This document shows positions 18,222-27,779 of a DNA stretch of 64,000 nucleotides, in pieces. The translations under genes and the position numbers were made by a program. The notes under the pieces are model-generated. The model was not told the origin of the DNA and made no database searches. It saw only the letters and a list, made by a program, of their open reading frames with translations. This DNA is from Mariniflexile litorale (GTDB taxonomy: Bacteria > Bacteroidota > Bacteroidia > Flavobacteriales > Flavobacteriaceae), in contig NZ_CP155618.1 in assembly GCF_031128465.2 (NCBI RefSeq), positions 3,462,501 to 3,526,500 on the forward strand, given 5' to 3'. Every line of letters begins with the position of its first letter. Position 1 is the stretch's first letter.

Positions 18222-20374
18222 ATGCAAAAATTAATTACCAGTATCATTATTTTATGGAGTCTGAATTTAAGTGCACAAATACCTATTAACGGAAAAGTGA
18301 CCGATGTAAAAGGTATGCCCATACCAGGAGCTAATATTTATTTAGAAGGAACTTACGATGGAGGTACTACCGATGAAAACGGCTCCTTTTCATTTAAAAC
18401 AAATCAAACTGGAATGCAGAAATTGATTATTTCTTTTTTATCTTTTGAAACATTTACTATATTAGACGATGTGGTTTATATGAAAAATGTACATATAAAA
18501 CTTCGTGAAGATGTAAATGCATTGGATGCCGTGGTACTTTCGGCAGGAACATTTTCAGCAGGCGATACTAGTAAAGTGAATGTGTTAAAACCTTTAGATG
18601 TGGTAACAACAGCTAGTGCTTTGGGCGATTTTGTAGGTGCTTTGCAAACCTTACCAGGAACAACCACTGTTGCCGAAGATGGCAGATTGTTTGTGCGGGG
18701 AGGTGATGCCGATGAAACCCAGATTTTTATTGATGGGATTCGAGTGTTTACACCTTACACACCCACGACCAACAATGCGCCTCCCGCGGGCGTTATTCGC
18801 CTTTCTTGTTTGATGGTATTACGTTCTCTACAGGTGGGTATTCTGCAGAATTTGGGCAAGCACTATCGAGTGTCTTGTTATTAAATACAATGGATGAACC
18901 CGATCAAGAGAAAACTGAAATTGGTATTATGAGTGTTGGTGCTCGTTTAGGGAACACTCAAAAACGGAACAAAACTTCGTTGAGTTTTAATGCTTCATAT
19001 ATTAATTTAGCACCTTATAACACTATTTTTTCTAGCCGAAATGATTGGATAGAACCTTATGAAACTGTTTCGGGTGAAATCGTATTTCGTAAAAAAACGA
19101 ATAAGGGTTTATTTAAATTATATGGTGCTTTTGATGCGACAAATTTTGAATTAACGCAAGAAGATATTAACTATGAAGATGGTGTTTATTTTAAATTGAA
19201 GAATAAAAATCTTTATTTGAATAGTTCTTATGAAGGGGAGTTGAATGATACTTGGACTTATTTTGGAGGTGTCAGTTTTACTCATGGTAATAACGATTTA
19301 AAGATTATTGATAGTGCCATTGAAGACACAGAAAACTCGATACATGCCAAATTGAAATTCAAAAACAGAATAAATAACCGGTTTAAGTTATATTTTGGAG
19401 GGGAGTACTTTGCTACTAATTTTAAAGAAAATTACAACGACAAGGCTATAAAGAATGTTAATTACGGTTATGATAATAACCTAGTCGCCGCATTTACTGA
19501 AGCCGATATATTCATATCTAAAAACTTAGCGTTTAAAACGGGGCTACGTGCCGAATATAGCCAGTTGTTTAAAGAAACTACCATAGCACCTCGGGTGTCA
19601 TTGGCATATAAAACGTCGGGTAAAAGTCAGTTGTCTTTAGCTTATGGAAATTTTTATCAAAACCCATCGAGTAACATTTTAAAATTCAACCAAGATTTAA
19701 AAGCCCAAAACACTTCACATTTTATAGCAAACTATCAATATAATGGCGATAGAAAGCTTTTTAGAGCCGAAGCTTATTATAAAAACTACAATGATTTAGT
19801 AAAGTATGATACAGATTTTGCCGACTTCAACAGCCTGTATAGCAACAAGGGGTCGGGCTTTGCAAAGGGCATCGATTTCTTTTGGCGAGACAGTAAAAGT
19901 ATTAAAAATGTGGATTATTGGGTTAGTTATTCGCTTTTAGATACCGAGCGTGATTATAAAAATTACCCAACAAAAGCACAGCCCGATTTTGCAAATACGC
20001 ATAACGTATCGGTAGTAGGGAAATACTGGATTAACGATTGGCGCAGTCAAGTAGGTTTTAGTTATGCCTTCGCATCTGGTAGAACCTACACCAACCCAAA
20101 CGAAACGGGTTTTTTAAATGAAAAAGCAAAAGCGTATAACAGTTTAAGTGTGAATTGGGCGTATTTAGTTAGTCCGCAAAAAATACTATATGCTTCTGTA
20201 AACAACGTGTTGGGTTTTAAAAATATTAATGGATATCAATATGCGAATACATCTGATTTAAATGGGAACTTTAGCCGTCGCACTTTACAGCCAGCCACGG
20301 ATCAATTCTTTTTTGTGGGCTTCTTTTGGACTATTAGTGAGGATAAAAAGAGTAATCAGTTGGATGATTTGTAG
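18222..20374 (+). pseudogene. TonB-dependent receptor interrupted by a one-base frameshift
   Basis: Two overlapping frames make one receptor of about 717 residues. The first encodes a signal peptide (ending LNLSA-Q), a carboxypeptidase-like domain (INGKVTDVKGMPIPGANIY) and the plug (GALQTLPGTTT, LFVRGGDADETQIFIDGIRV). The second encodes the rest of the plug (FDGITFSTGGYSAEFGQALS) and the barrel to FFFVGFFWTISEDK. The break is at the CCC at 18783-18785. Restoring one C gives NNAPPRGRYSPFLFDGI, the family's expected text, so one base is missing. Both halves are otherwise intact with no further stops. This is either a very recent lesion, phase variation in a short C run, or a sequencing error. 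No SusD partner follows, so the substrate may be iron, a peptide or another small ligand. Confidence 0.88.
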
Positions 20375-20454
20375 AGGTGGTTCCTTTAGCAAATAAGCAT
20401 TACCTTTCTTTTAAGTATAAAACAGCAATAAATTATATTTATAACTAGTTGGTT

Positions 20455-20970
20455 TTATAATTTATTCTCTTTCAAATCTTTAGCTAAACTTGCTGTTTTC
20501 AGTTTTTTATTCTGCTTTAGATATTCTAAATCCGATGAATTGTCAATCATTAACTGACGATTATAATAATTTATATGTTCTAGAATTCCAAAAACATTCG
20601 CTAAAACACCCCAAATAATTAAGTTTTCTGGTAAAATTTGCCAGTCATTCTTATAAATTTGAAGACCAAATATTATGGGTATTAGAGCAATTAATATCAA
20701 ATTTAATTTTTTAGAATTTTTGAAAATATTTAAATTTTTTTCTTGGTTGAACGGCTTATTAAGCAATCGGTATAACTTCAATTTCCAATAATGCTGTCCT
20801 TGAATTAATATTAATATACAGATTAAAAGACCGTATAAAAGAAAAAATATATCTGTAAAGGAATTTTTAAAAATTAGATAAATTAAAATCCCTGGGAATG
20901 TCACAAAAGCGTGAAATCTTTCCATTGGATAATAACTCTTCAATCTTTTAATTAGTTTTTGCTTACTCAT
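20455..20970 (-). CDS. Hypothetical membrane protein, four predicted helices
   Basis: A basic protein of 171 residues that I cannot assign to a family. Hydrophobic stretches FHAFVTFPGILIYLIF, FLLYGLLICILILIQ, LNLILIALIPIIFGL and LIIWGVLANVFGILEHI look like four membrane helices, with a lysine-rich C-terminal tail (KQNKKLKTASLAKDLKENKL). It lies alone on the minus strand between two plus-strand genes. The base composition is as AT-rich as its surroundings. Function unknown. Confidence 0.65.
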   Translation of the reverse strand: MSKQKLIKRLKSYYPMERFHAFVTFPGILIYLIFKNSFTDIFFLLYGLLICILILIQGQHYWKLKLYRLLNKPFNQEKNLNIFKNSKKLNLILIALIPIIFGLQIYKNDWQILPENLIIWGVLANVFGILEHINYYNRQLMIDNSSDLEYLKQNKKLKTASLAKDLKENKL

Positions 20971-21140
20971 TTATGTTTTCAACTTAGATCTATCTCTTTC
21001 GTTTCAATTGACTATATAATATGCTAAACAAAGTTAGTGGTTTTTCTTATAAAATCAATTTTTAAAGCAGAGTAATATGATAAATATCATAGTTATCCAT
21101 TCTAATATCTAATAATTTTAAGGTAATAAAACAATTTGTC

Positions 21141-21878
21141 ATGTTACTTAGAAAAAAAAATCCAGAATTAGAAATTGGCAGAAACAGTAGTTTGTATTTT
21201 GCTATTGGTTTAAACTTAATGTTATTTTTTTCTTGGCAAGCTTTAGAATATAAAACTTATGAAAAAAGAGAGGTTGCTATAGATATCTTAACTATGGAAG
21301 CGAAAACCGAGGAAGAAATTCCAATTGTAAATTATAATGCGCCACCACCTCCGCCACCTCCCGTGGCATTTAGCGAAAGTATTCAAATAGTTGATGATGT
21401 TGTAGAAATTGAAGAAACCGTTATAGAAAGTAGTGAAACTAATCAAAATGAAGCTATTTCAGATAATAAAAATATTGTTGGTATAGGAGATGTTAAGGTA
21501 GCTGTGGTTGAAGAAGATGTGGAGGTGGCGTTTGCTGTTATTGAAGATGTTCCAGTATTTCCTGGTTGTGAAGGCTTATCAAAAAGTGAAACCAAAGATT
21601 GTTTTCAACGAAAAATTCAAGAGCATGTAGTTAAGAATTTTCATTATCCAGAAACGGCATTACAATTAAGTATTCAAGGACGGGTATCGGTTATGTTTAT
21701 TGTCGACTCTAAAGGTGTTACCACAGGAATACGTTCTAGAGGACCAGATAAAATTTTAGAAAAGGAAGCAGAGCGTATTATTGGATTATTGCCCAAAATG
21801 CAACCAGGCAAACAACGAGGAAGACCTGTTAGAGTAGCTTACGCTGTCCCCATTTTCTTTAAGTATCAAGAACGATAG
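21141..21878 (+). CDS. tonB: TonB energy-transducer protein
   Basis: A 245-residue inner-membrane protein that links the proton motive force (through ExbB/ExbD, not in the window) to outer-membrane receptors. A single N-terminal helix (SLYFAIGLNLMLFFSWQAL) is followed by a short proline run (NAPPPPPPP), an acidic, valine-rich spacer (residues 80-135), and the C-terminal TonB domain FHYPETALQLSIQGRVSVMF to VRVAYAVPIFFKY. The VFPGCEGLSKSETKDCFQ insert before it is typical of Bacteroidota TonB. The spacer is short for crossing the periplasm. The nearest receptor is the frameshifted one upstream, but the two are separated by a minus-strand gene, so they are not one operon. Confidence 0.92.
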   Translation: MLLRKKNPELEIGRNSSLYFAIGLNLMLFFSWQALEYKTYEKREVAIDILTMEAKTEEEIPIVNYNAPPPPPPPVAFSESIQIVDDVVEIEETVIESSETNQNEAISDNKNIVGIGDVKVAVVEEDVEVAFAVIEDVPVFPGCEGLSKSETKDCFQRKIQEHVVKNFHYPETALQLSIQGRVSVMFIVDSKGVTTGIRSRGPDKILEKEAERIIGLLPKMQPGKQRGRPVRVAYAVPIFFKYQER

Positions 21879-21904
21879 TGTTTTGAATAGTAGTTATCAT
21901 ATTG

Positions 21905-21937
21905 AAAAATCAAAAGATGTTATGTCTTTTGATTTTT
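21905..21937 (+). terminator. Rho-independent terminator of the TonB gene
   Basis: A 13-bp stem (21905-21917 with 21925-21937) around a 7-base loop runs directly into a T tract ending at 21940. It begins 26 bases after the stop codon. Confidence 0.85.
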
Positions 21938-22092
21938 TTTATACCTAATAAAATGGTTTTACTTATTGTAAATTACAATACATCCTTAAAAAAATACAAT
22001 TGGGTAAGTCGCTTTTTTAAAACCCATTAAGGTGATAGATATTTGTTTCATAATATGTACTGAATCTGTTTCAGTATTTAAACAAAAACCAA

Positions 22093-22713
22093 ATGAAACA
22101 TTTAATTATCATCGCCACCTTTTTAGTATCGGCATTAACAACCTCACAAACTAATTACGAAGAAGGTATGCAAAAAGCCTTTGAATTATGGGGAACGAAT
22201 CCAAACGAAGCATCAAATTTATTTGAACGCATTGCTAAAGCTGAACCACACAATTGGTTACCTTCATATTATGCAGCCCAAGTTAATATTGTTAGCAGTT
22301 TTGGAGAAACCAATGAAGAAAAGCTAGCAGCTCAACTTAAAAAAGCACAAGATTTAATTAATGATGCTACAGCAATTTCAAAAAGTAATCCTGAAATTTT
22401 AGTAATGCAAGCCTTATTGCACACTGCTTGGGTAGCCTATGATGGTGCAACTTACGGTATGACTTTATCTGGTAAAATAACAGACTTGTATACAAAAGCA
22501 AGCATGTTAGCTCCAAACAATCCTCGTGTGGTGTATTGTAAAGCGGAGTGGGACATGGGTAGCGCTACGTATTTTGGACAAGATACCAAGCCGTTTTGTA
22601 AGGATTTAGAGCGTGCATTAGAACTTTTTGATAACTTTAAACCAGAAACACCATTTGGCCCGAATTGGGGGAAGGAACGCACAGAAATGCTATTACAATC
22701 TTGTAAAGAGTAA
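22093..22713 (+). CDS. Exported TPR-like protein of unknown function
   Basis: A 206-residue protein with a signal peptide (MKHLIIIATFLVSALTTSQ) and alternating helices that resemble tetratricopeptide repeats: EEGMQKAFELWGTNPNEASN, AKAEPHNWLPSYYAAQVNIV, and YTKASMLAPNNPRVVYCKAE. It is probably periplasmic. It ends 22 bases before the sensor kinase gene and is likely cotranscribed with it, so it might serve the signalling system, but nothing in its sequence shows how. Two C-terminal cysteines (CKDLERAL, LLQSCKE) might form a disulfide. Confidence 0.75.
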   Translation: MKHLIIIATFLVSALTTSQTNYEEGMQKAFELWGTNPNEASNLFERIAKAEPHNWLPSYYAAQVNIVSSFGETNEEKLAAQLKKAQDLINDATAISKSNPEILVMQALLHTAWVAYDGATYGMTLSGKITDLYTKASMLAPNNPRVVYCKAEWDMGSATYFGQDTKPFCKDLERALELFDNFKPETPFGPNWGKERTEMLLQSCKE

Positions 22714-22735
22714 AACGAGAGTTTAAATTAAAGTC

Positions 22736-24073
22736 ATGAAAAATTTTAGAAAATCAGTCATTTTAAGTTTTGTAATAGGTTGTGCTGTTTTTGTAATAGG
22801 TAATGCGTTGTCTGGAGACTTTAGTTTTAAAAGCGTAAACGAATTTCTAATTAATTTTTTTCAATATCAATTATACAGTTTTGTTCTTGGGATGAGTAAT
22901 ATGTACTTTTTCGATTATATGGAACGTTACCATTGGAAAAAGGAAGATAGAATAAAACGTATTGTTATTGGTATTGTAGGTTCTACTGTATTAACTTTAT
23001 TAGGACTGTTTTTTTTGAGGGCTTTTACATCTATTGTGTTTTATGAGTCCTCATTTCAAGAATTTATAGCTAGCGAGAAGTTCTCATACTACCAGTTTGG
23101 ATTATGGATTACTTTAACCATTGTTATTATTTTTCACTTTGTATATTTCTATAACAGGTATCAACAAAATAAAATAAAGGAGCAAAAGGTTATTGCTGGT
23201 ACGGCAAGTGCGAAGTTCGATGCCTTAAAAAACCAGTTAGATCCTCATTTTCTTTTCAACAGTTTAAATGTGCTAACTAGTTTAATTGAAGAAAATCCAG
23301 AAAATGCCCAAAAATTCACGACTTCATTATCTAAAGTCTACCGCTATGTTTTAGAACAAAAGAATAAAGAATTGGTATCGGTAGACGAAGAATTGGAATT
23401 TGCAAAAACCTACATGTCTCTTTTAAAAATGCGATTTGAAGACAGCATTATTTTCGATATTCCTGAAAAGGCGAATAACTCAGAAAGCAAAGTAGTACCA
23501 TTATCGTTACAATTACTTTTAGAAAATGCTGTAAAGCATAACATGGTAACATCAAGTAAACCACTACACATAAAAATTTATGAAGTGGGTGATAGTTTGG
23601 TGGTCGAAAACAACTTACAACCCAAACAAATAGTAAAAAAGAGTAGTGGAGTAGGTTTAAATAACATCATGCAGCGTTACGACCTGCTAACCACAAAAAA
23701 AATAAATATTAATAAAGAGGCAAGTAGGTTTTCAGTAGCCATACCCATGCTTACAAAACAAATTTATAATATGGAAATGAATCATAACTACAACGAACAA
23801 GACGCTTATAATAAAGCCAAAAAGCGCGTTGAAGAATTAAAAAGCTTTTACTCAAACCTTTTATCGTATTGCATTGTCATCCCATTTTTAATATTTATAA
23901 ACTATCGTACTTCATGGAGTTTTCAATGGTTTTGGTTCCCTATGTTAGGTTGGGGTATGGGTTTAACATTTCATGCCTTTGGAGTTTTCGGATACGGAAA
24001 ATCGTGGGAAGAACGCAAAATTCAAGAAATTTTAGAAAAAGAAGAATCGTCAAACAGTAAAACTTGGAAATAA
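22736..24073 (+). CDS. LytS-type sensor histidine kinase with C-terminal 2TM domain
   Basis: The 445-residue kinase has four N-terminal membrane helices (to about residue 140). The His_kinase domain has the phospho-acceptor His171 in LDPHFLFNSLNVLTSLIEE, and an HATPase region follows with LLLENAVKHN (N box) and GVGLNNIMQRYDLL (G box). After the ATPase, residues 355-435 add a 2TM module (AYNKAKKRVEELKSFYSNLL, two helices, then GKSWEERKIQEILEKE), so the enzyme re-enters the membrane at its C terminus. Its TAA overlaps the ATG of the next gene, which encodes a free copy of the same module. The partner regulator is the LytTR protein 445 bases downstream. The signal is unknown. Confidence 0.92.
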   Translation: MKNFRKSVILSFVIGCAVFVIGNALSGDFSFKSVNEFLINFFQYQLYSFVLGMSNMYFFDYMERYHWKKEDRIKRIVIGIVGSTVLTLLGLFFLRAFTSIVFYESSFQEFIASEKFSYYQFGLWITLTIVIIFHFVYFYNRYQQNKIKEQKVIAGTASAKFDALKNQLDPHFLFNSLNVLTSLIEENPENAQKFTTSLSKVYRYVLEQKNKELVSVDEELEFAKTYMSLLKMRFEDSIIFDIPEKANNSESKVVPLSLQLLLENAVKHNMVTSSKPLHIKIYEVGDSLVVENNLQPKQIVKKSSGVGLNNIMQRYDLLTTKKININKEASRFSVAIPMLTKQIYNMEMNHNYNEQDAYNKAKKRVEELKSFYSNLLSYCIVIPFLIFINYRTSWSFQWFWFPMLGWGMGLTFHAFGVFGYGKSWEERKIQEILEKEESSNSKTWK

Positions 24074-24384
24074 TGGAAAGTAATTATATAGAAAAAGACC
24101 GTTACGAGCGTGCTACAAAACGGGTGAAACGTATTAAAAGTTTTTATACACATGCTGTTGTTTATGTGGTAATCAATATTATGATTGTTATTGTAAATAT
24201 TCAAAATTTAGACGTAGGCGAAAGCTATTTTCAATGGCATAATTTTACCACCCTATTCTTTTGGGGCATTGGTTTGTTGGCTCATGGTCTGTCTGTTTTT
24301 GCCCCAAACTTTATCTTGGGTAAGGATTGGGAAGAGAAAAAAATTAAAGACCTTATGGAAAAAGACAAAAAACCTTGGCAGTAA
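24073..24384 (+). CDS. 2TM domain membrane protein, partner of the sensor kinase
   Basis: A 103-residue protein starting MESNYIEKDRYERATKRVKR, with two membrane helices (AVVYVVINIMIVIVNI; FTTLFFWGIGLLAHGLSVF) and the tail GKDWEEKKIKDLMEKDKKPW. It is a free-standing copy of the kinase's own C-terminal module: YERATKRVKRIKSFY compares with YNKAKKRVEELKSFY, and GKDWEEKKI with GKSWEERKI. The start ATG overlaps the kinase stop (TAATG), implying translational coupling. A TTG 9 bases upstream is not needed. It could pair with the kinase domain in the membrane and tune it (inference). Confidence 0.85.
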   Translation: MESNYIEKDRYERATKRVKRIKSFYTHAVVYVVINIMIVIVNIQNLDVGESYFQWHNFTTLFFWGIGLLAHGLSVFAPNFILGKDWEEKKIKDLMEKDKKPWQ

Positions 24385-24387
24385 ATA

Positions 24388-24471
24388 GGGCGTTACCCTA
24401 TCGGGTCGGGCTATGCGTTGCAAGTCCTCGCTCGTACCTCGCTGTGGGCTTTTCACTGCTATCCCTAACGC
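24388..24471 (+). repeat. Intergenic repeat family A, copy 3, inside the LytS/LytTR operon
   Basis: Ends are GGGCGTTACCC (24388-24398) and TATCCCTAACGC (24460-24471). The inner text GGGTCGGGCTATGCGTTGCA also occurs, with one change (TATTCG), at 37473-37492. It starts 3 bases after the 2TM gene stop and ends 46 bases before the regulator start, in the middle of what should be one operon. Arms such as GTCCTCGCTCGTACCTCGCT can fold in RNA. Confidence 0.75.
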
Positions 24472-24517
24472 ACTTACCAATAAACAGTAACTAAAATAAC
24501 TAACAGAAAACCAACCA

Positions 24518-25276
24518 ATGAACACCATCATTATAGAAGACGAAAAGCCATCCGCACGTCGTTTACAACGTATGTTAACAGTTTTAAATATGGAAGCTGA
24601 AACTATGCTACATTCCGTTGAAGAGTCCATCCATTGGTTTCAAAATAACCCACATCCCGATTTAATATTTTTAGACATTCAATTAAGCGACGGACTCTCA
24701 TTTGAAATCTTTGAAGCCATCGAAATAAAATCCGCAGTTATTTTTATTACTGCTTACGACGAGTATGCGCTGCAAGCCTTCAAGCTAAATAGTATTGATT
24801 ATTTATTGAAACCCATTGATGAGGACGATTTAGCAAACGCTGTAAAAAAATACCAAGAGCGCTTACCGCAAAAACAAGCCGTTACTTTGGATTTTAACGA
24901 TATTAAAAAGCTTCTCATTAACCCCATAGATCGTGAGTATAAAAAACGTTTTTCGGTAAAAGTGGGGCAACATTTAAAACTGATTAATATAGATGAGGTT
25001 GAATGTTTTTATAGCGAAAACAAAGGCACCTATTTACACACTTCCGAAGGCAGAAACTATTTACTAGATACCACTTTGGAATTACTCGAAAACGAACTGG
25101 AGCCAAAAAGCTTTTTTAGAATAAGCCGTAAGTTTTTTGTAAATATCAATGCTATAAAAGATATGGTGAGCTACACCAATTCGAGGTTACAAATAAAATT
25201 AAACTCGTATAACGACGATGAAGTTATTGTAGCCCGAGAGCGTGTTAAAGATTTTAAGATGTGGTTGGAGTCATAG
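24518..25276 (+). CDS. LytTR family response regulator
   Basis: A two-domain regulator of 252 residues. The receiver domain (MNTIIIEDEKPSARRLQRML) has acidic residues 7-9, phospho-acceptor Asp53 in LIFLDIQLSDG, Thr78 and Lys98 (IDYLLKPI). The C-terminal LytTR DNA-binding domain (about 140-250) contains FSVKVGQHLKLINIDEV, CFYSENKGTYLHT, FFRISRKFFVNINAI and the end IVARERVKDFKMWL. It is the expected output of the LytS-type kinase upstream. LytTR proteins bind paired direct repeats; I did not find an obvious target pair in the window, so the regulon is unknown. Confidence 0.95.
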   Translation: MNTIIIEDEKPSARRLQRMLTVLNMEAETMLHSVEESIHWFQNNPHPDLIFLDIQLSDGLSFEIFEAIEIKSAVIFITAYDEYALQAFKLNSIDYLLKPIDEDDLANAVKKYQERLPQKQAVTLDFNDIKKLLINPIDREYKKRFSVKVGQHLKLINIDEVECFYSENKGTYLHTSEGRNYLLDTTLELLENELEPKSFFRISRKFFVNINAIKDMVSYTNSRLQIKLNSYNDDEVIVARERVKDFKMWLES

Positions 25277-25346
25277 ATTTTCTATTTTAAATGCATGGAA
25301 CCGTAGAGAGGAATTGGGTATTTTTACATAACAATTTCTTTATCAT

Positions 25347-26480
25347 TTAAATAGCTTCCCACCATTTTTTATAGGTGTTTTTCATATCGGTGATGATGAT
25401 TTCTTGTCCAATTTCTGGTGTGATCACCATCAAATTTAATATCTCAGCCTTGGCTTTTAAGCGTTTAATAGGATCAGTCCATTCATGTAAGGCTAATTTA
25501 AATCCTGCCCAATGTATGGGCATTATTTTTTTAGCTTTTACATCTATACCAGCTTGAGCTGTTTCTTCGGGCATCATGTGTATGTCCGCCCACATGTAGT
25601 TGTATTGTCCACATTCCATAAGTGCTAAATCGAAAGGTCCATATTTATTACCAATTTCTTTAAAATGGGAGGCATAACCGCTGTCTCCACTAAAATAAAT
25701 ATTCTCAGTTTTAGATTGTATAACCCACGAACACCACAAAGTAGTTTGAGCGGTATTAAATTTTCTTCCAGAAAAATGTTGAGCAGGTGTGCATACCAAG
25801 GTTAAGTTTTCAAAAGTGATTTCTTGCCACCAATCTAATTCCGTAATCTTAGTTTTAGGTACGCCCCAAGCTTCTAAATGAAGACCAACCCCAAGTGGTA
25901 CAAAGAAATGGCGGGTTTTGTCTTTTATTTTCAAAACGGTTTCGTAGTCTAAATGGTCGTAATGGTCATGCGAAAAAATAACAGCATCTATTTGAGGTAT
26001 TTTTTCCACTTCCAAAGGAAACTCTTTATTAAATCTATTAGCACCTAAAAGAGGATGGGGAGCAGCCACTCTCCCAAACATAGGATCAATTAAGATCGTT
26101 TTATTTTCCATTTGAAGCATAAATGAGGAATGACCAAACCATATCATTCTAGCTTGGTTGCTGTAAGCGGCTACCTGAGTAGAATCTAATTTTTTTACGT
26201 TTAGATCTTTTTTGGGTCTACTATTAGGAACTTTTGTTGTGAAAAACGTGTAAGCTAATTTTAAAGTTTCAGTAAAACTTAAGTCTTTAGGAACCGCTTT
26301 TGTATTATTAAATTTTCCGTTTCTGAATTGTTTTGAATGTTGATAAACTACTTGCTGTTCTTTTGTAAGTTGACCACCAAAACTAGGATAGAAGTTTGTG
26401 AATAGTAAATATGAAATAAGGCTGATGCCTATAATAGCTATAATAGTGGTGATCATTTTTTTTAAACTCTTTTTCAGCAT
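25347..26480 (-). CDS. Membrane-anchored MBL-fold metallohydrolase (UlaG / NAPE-PLD-like)
   Basis: The protein (377 residues) has an N-terminal membrane anchor (residues 10-30) and a metallo-beta-lactamase fold. Metal ligands are seen in FSHDHYDHLD (His171, His173, Asp175, His176), with further ligands in TPAQHFSGR, YFSGDSGYASHF and PIHWAGF. IWFGHSSFML with DPMFGRVAAPHP is typical of the subfamily that includes NAPE-hydrolysing phospholipase D and UlaG lactonase, so a phosphodiester or lactone is the likely substrate. It is the last gene of the first TetR-headed array, but two TAATTTTG boxes on its strand (26551-26558 and 26629-26636) suggest a promoter of its own. Confidence 0.88.
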   Translation of the reverse strand: MLKKSLKKMITTIIAIIGISLISYLLFTNFYPSFGGQLTKEQQVVYQHSKQFRNGKFNNTKAVPKDLSFTETLKLAYTFFTTKVPNSRPKKDLNVKKLDSTQVAAYSNQARMIWFGHSSFMLQMENKTILIDPMFGRVAAPHPLLGANRFNKEFPLEVEKIPQIDAVIFSHDHYDHLDYETVLKIKDKTRHFFVPLGVGLHLEAWGVPKTKITELDWWQEITFENLTLVCTPAQHFSGRKFNTAQTTLWCSWVIQSKTENIYFSGDSGYASHFKEIGNKYGPFDLALMECGQYNYMWADIHMMPEETAQAGIDVKAKKIMPIHWAGFKLALHEWTDPIKRLKAKAEILNLMVITPEIGQEIIITDMKNTYKKWWEAI

Positions 26481-26705
26481 GTAATTATGGGAGCATGTGT
26501 ATTAAATAAAAAACGCTGTAATAAAGTTGTTTGTTTTTACTTAGCAGCATCAAAATTAAGTTTTATTTACCAAATGCGGCAGACTCATGATTCGAATATT
26601 TATAACCCAGTAAATAAATAAAGCTTGCCAAAATTAATTTAATTCTCTGTAGATTAATATATTTCGACAAGCTTAATGAGATGTTTTATTAAATTTTACT
26701 AATAA

Positions 26706-27707
26706 TTATTTTTGTAAAAATTGAATTAATGGATTAATAAATCCGTTGAAGTTTTCAATGTGAGGCAAATGTCCAATATTTTCTAATTCAACTAATTGAG
26801 AATTAGGAATGCTTTTTTGTGTTTTCTTACCTAACTCATTATATAATCCCATCGTTTTTCTTACGTCATCTGTAACTAAGGGTTTGCCTAATGCGGTTCT
26901 ATCTCTGGTGCCTATAATTAATAGGGTGGGAGATGAAATGTTTTTAAACTCATAAACCACCGGTTGTGTAAAAATCATATCATAGGTAAGTGCCGCATTC
27001 CAAGCAATTGTTTTATAATCCGAATTTAGCGTCCAGCCAGCTAATAAATTGACCCATTCATCATATTCTGGTTTCCATTTATTATCATAATAACTTACAA
27101 GCTGATATTTTTTAATGCTTTCATAGGTGTTTTTTAATTCATTTTGGTACCACCACTCAACGGGTTTGTAAGGCACCTTTAATTTCCAATCTTCTAACCC
27201 TATTGGGTTTTCTAAAATAAGTTTTTCGGTAGTTTCTGGGTACATTAATGCAAAACGAGTCGCCAACATACCACCCATAGAATGTCCTAAAATAGCCGTT
27301 TTATTAATTTTTAAAGTGTCTAACAATGCTTTTGTGTTTTGCGCCAGCTGTTGAAAGGTATAATGAAAATGTTGTGGTTTAGACGATTTTCCAAAACCTA
27401 TTTGGTCCGGAACAATAACGCGAAATCCTTCCTTAGTCAAAGCTTCAATAGTGGTCTTCCAATAAGCACCATTAAAATTTTTACCGTGAATTAAAACAAT
27501 GTTTTTTCCATTATAATTCTCGGGTTTTACATCCATGTAAGCCATTTTTAAATCTTGCTCTTGGATGTGTAATGGCAAAGTGGAAACCGCATATGGATAG
27601 GAGTAATTAGATAATTCAATATCTAACCACTGTAAATCATTATTCTGTGCAGCGGCATATGGATAACTGCATAAAATTGTAATTAATAGGAACAGGTTCT
27701 TAATCAT
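26706..27707 (-). CDS. Exported alpha/beta-fold hydrolase
   Basis: A 333-residue serine hydrolase with a signal peptide (MIKNLFLLITILCSYPYAAA). The oxyanion region VLIHGKNFNG is followed by PDQIGFGKSS and the nucleophile elbow LGHSMGG with Ser143. The acid lies in TLLIIGTRDRTALG, and the histidine in ENIGHLPHIE. The family includes esterases, lipases and lactonases; the substrate is not predictable. It lies 72 bases downstream of the short-chain dehydrogenase on the same strand, within the first TetR-headed array. Confidence 0.9.
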   Translation of the reverse strand: MIKNLFLLITILCSYPYAAAQNNDLQWLDIELSNYSYPYAVSTLPLHIQEQDLKMAYMDVKPENYNGKNIVLIHGKNFNGAYWKTTIEALTKEGFRVIVPDQIGFGKSSKPQHFHYTFQQLAQNTKALLDTLKINKTAILGHSMGGMLATRFALMYPETTEKLILENPIGLEDWKLKVPYKPVEWWYQNELKNTYESIKKYQLVSYYDNKWKPEYDEWVNLLAGWTLNSDYKTIAWNAALTYDMIFTQPVVYEFKNISSPTLLIIGTRDRTALGKPLVTDDVRKTMGLYNELGKKTQKSIPNSQLVELENIGHLPHIENFNGFINPLIQFLQK

Positions 27708-27779
27708 TATGGGATCTGTTTATAATTTGTTTTAATTAGTAAACTGCTATTTTTAAAATAGATTGTAACAACATATTAA

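Noticed and set aside
26640-26690. Further repeat copy (TTTCGACAAGCTTAATGAGA)
   Set aside because: It resembles the tail of the repeat at 15703 but the match is too short and degraded to call.
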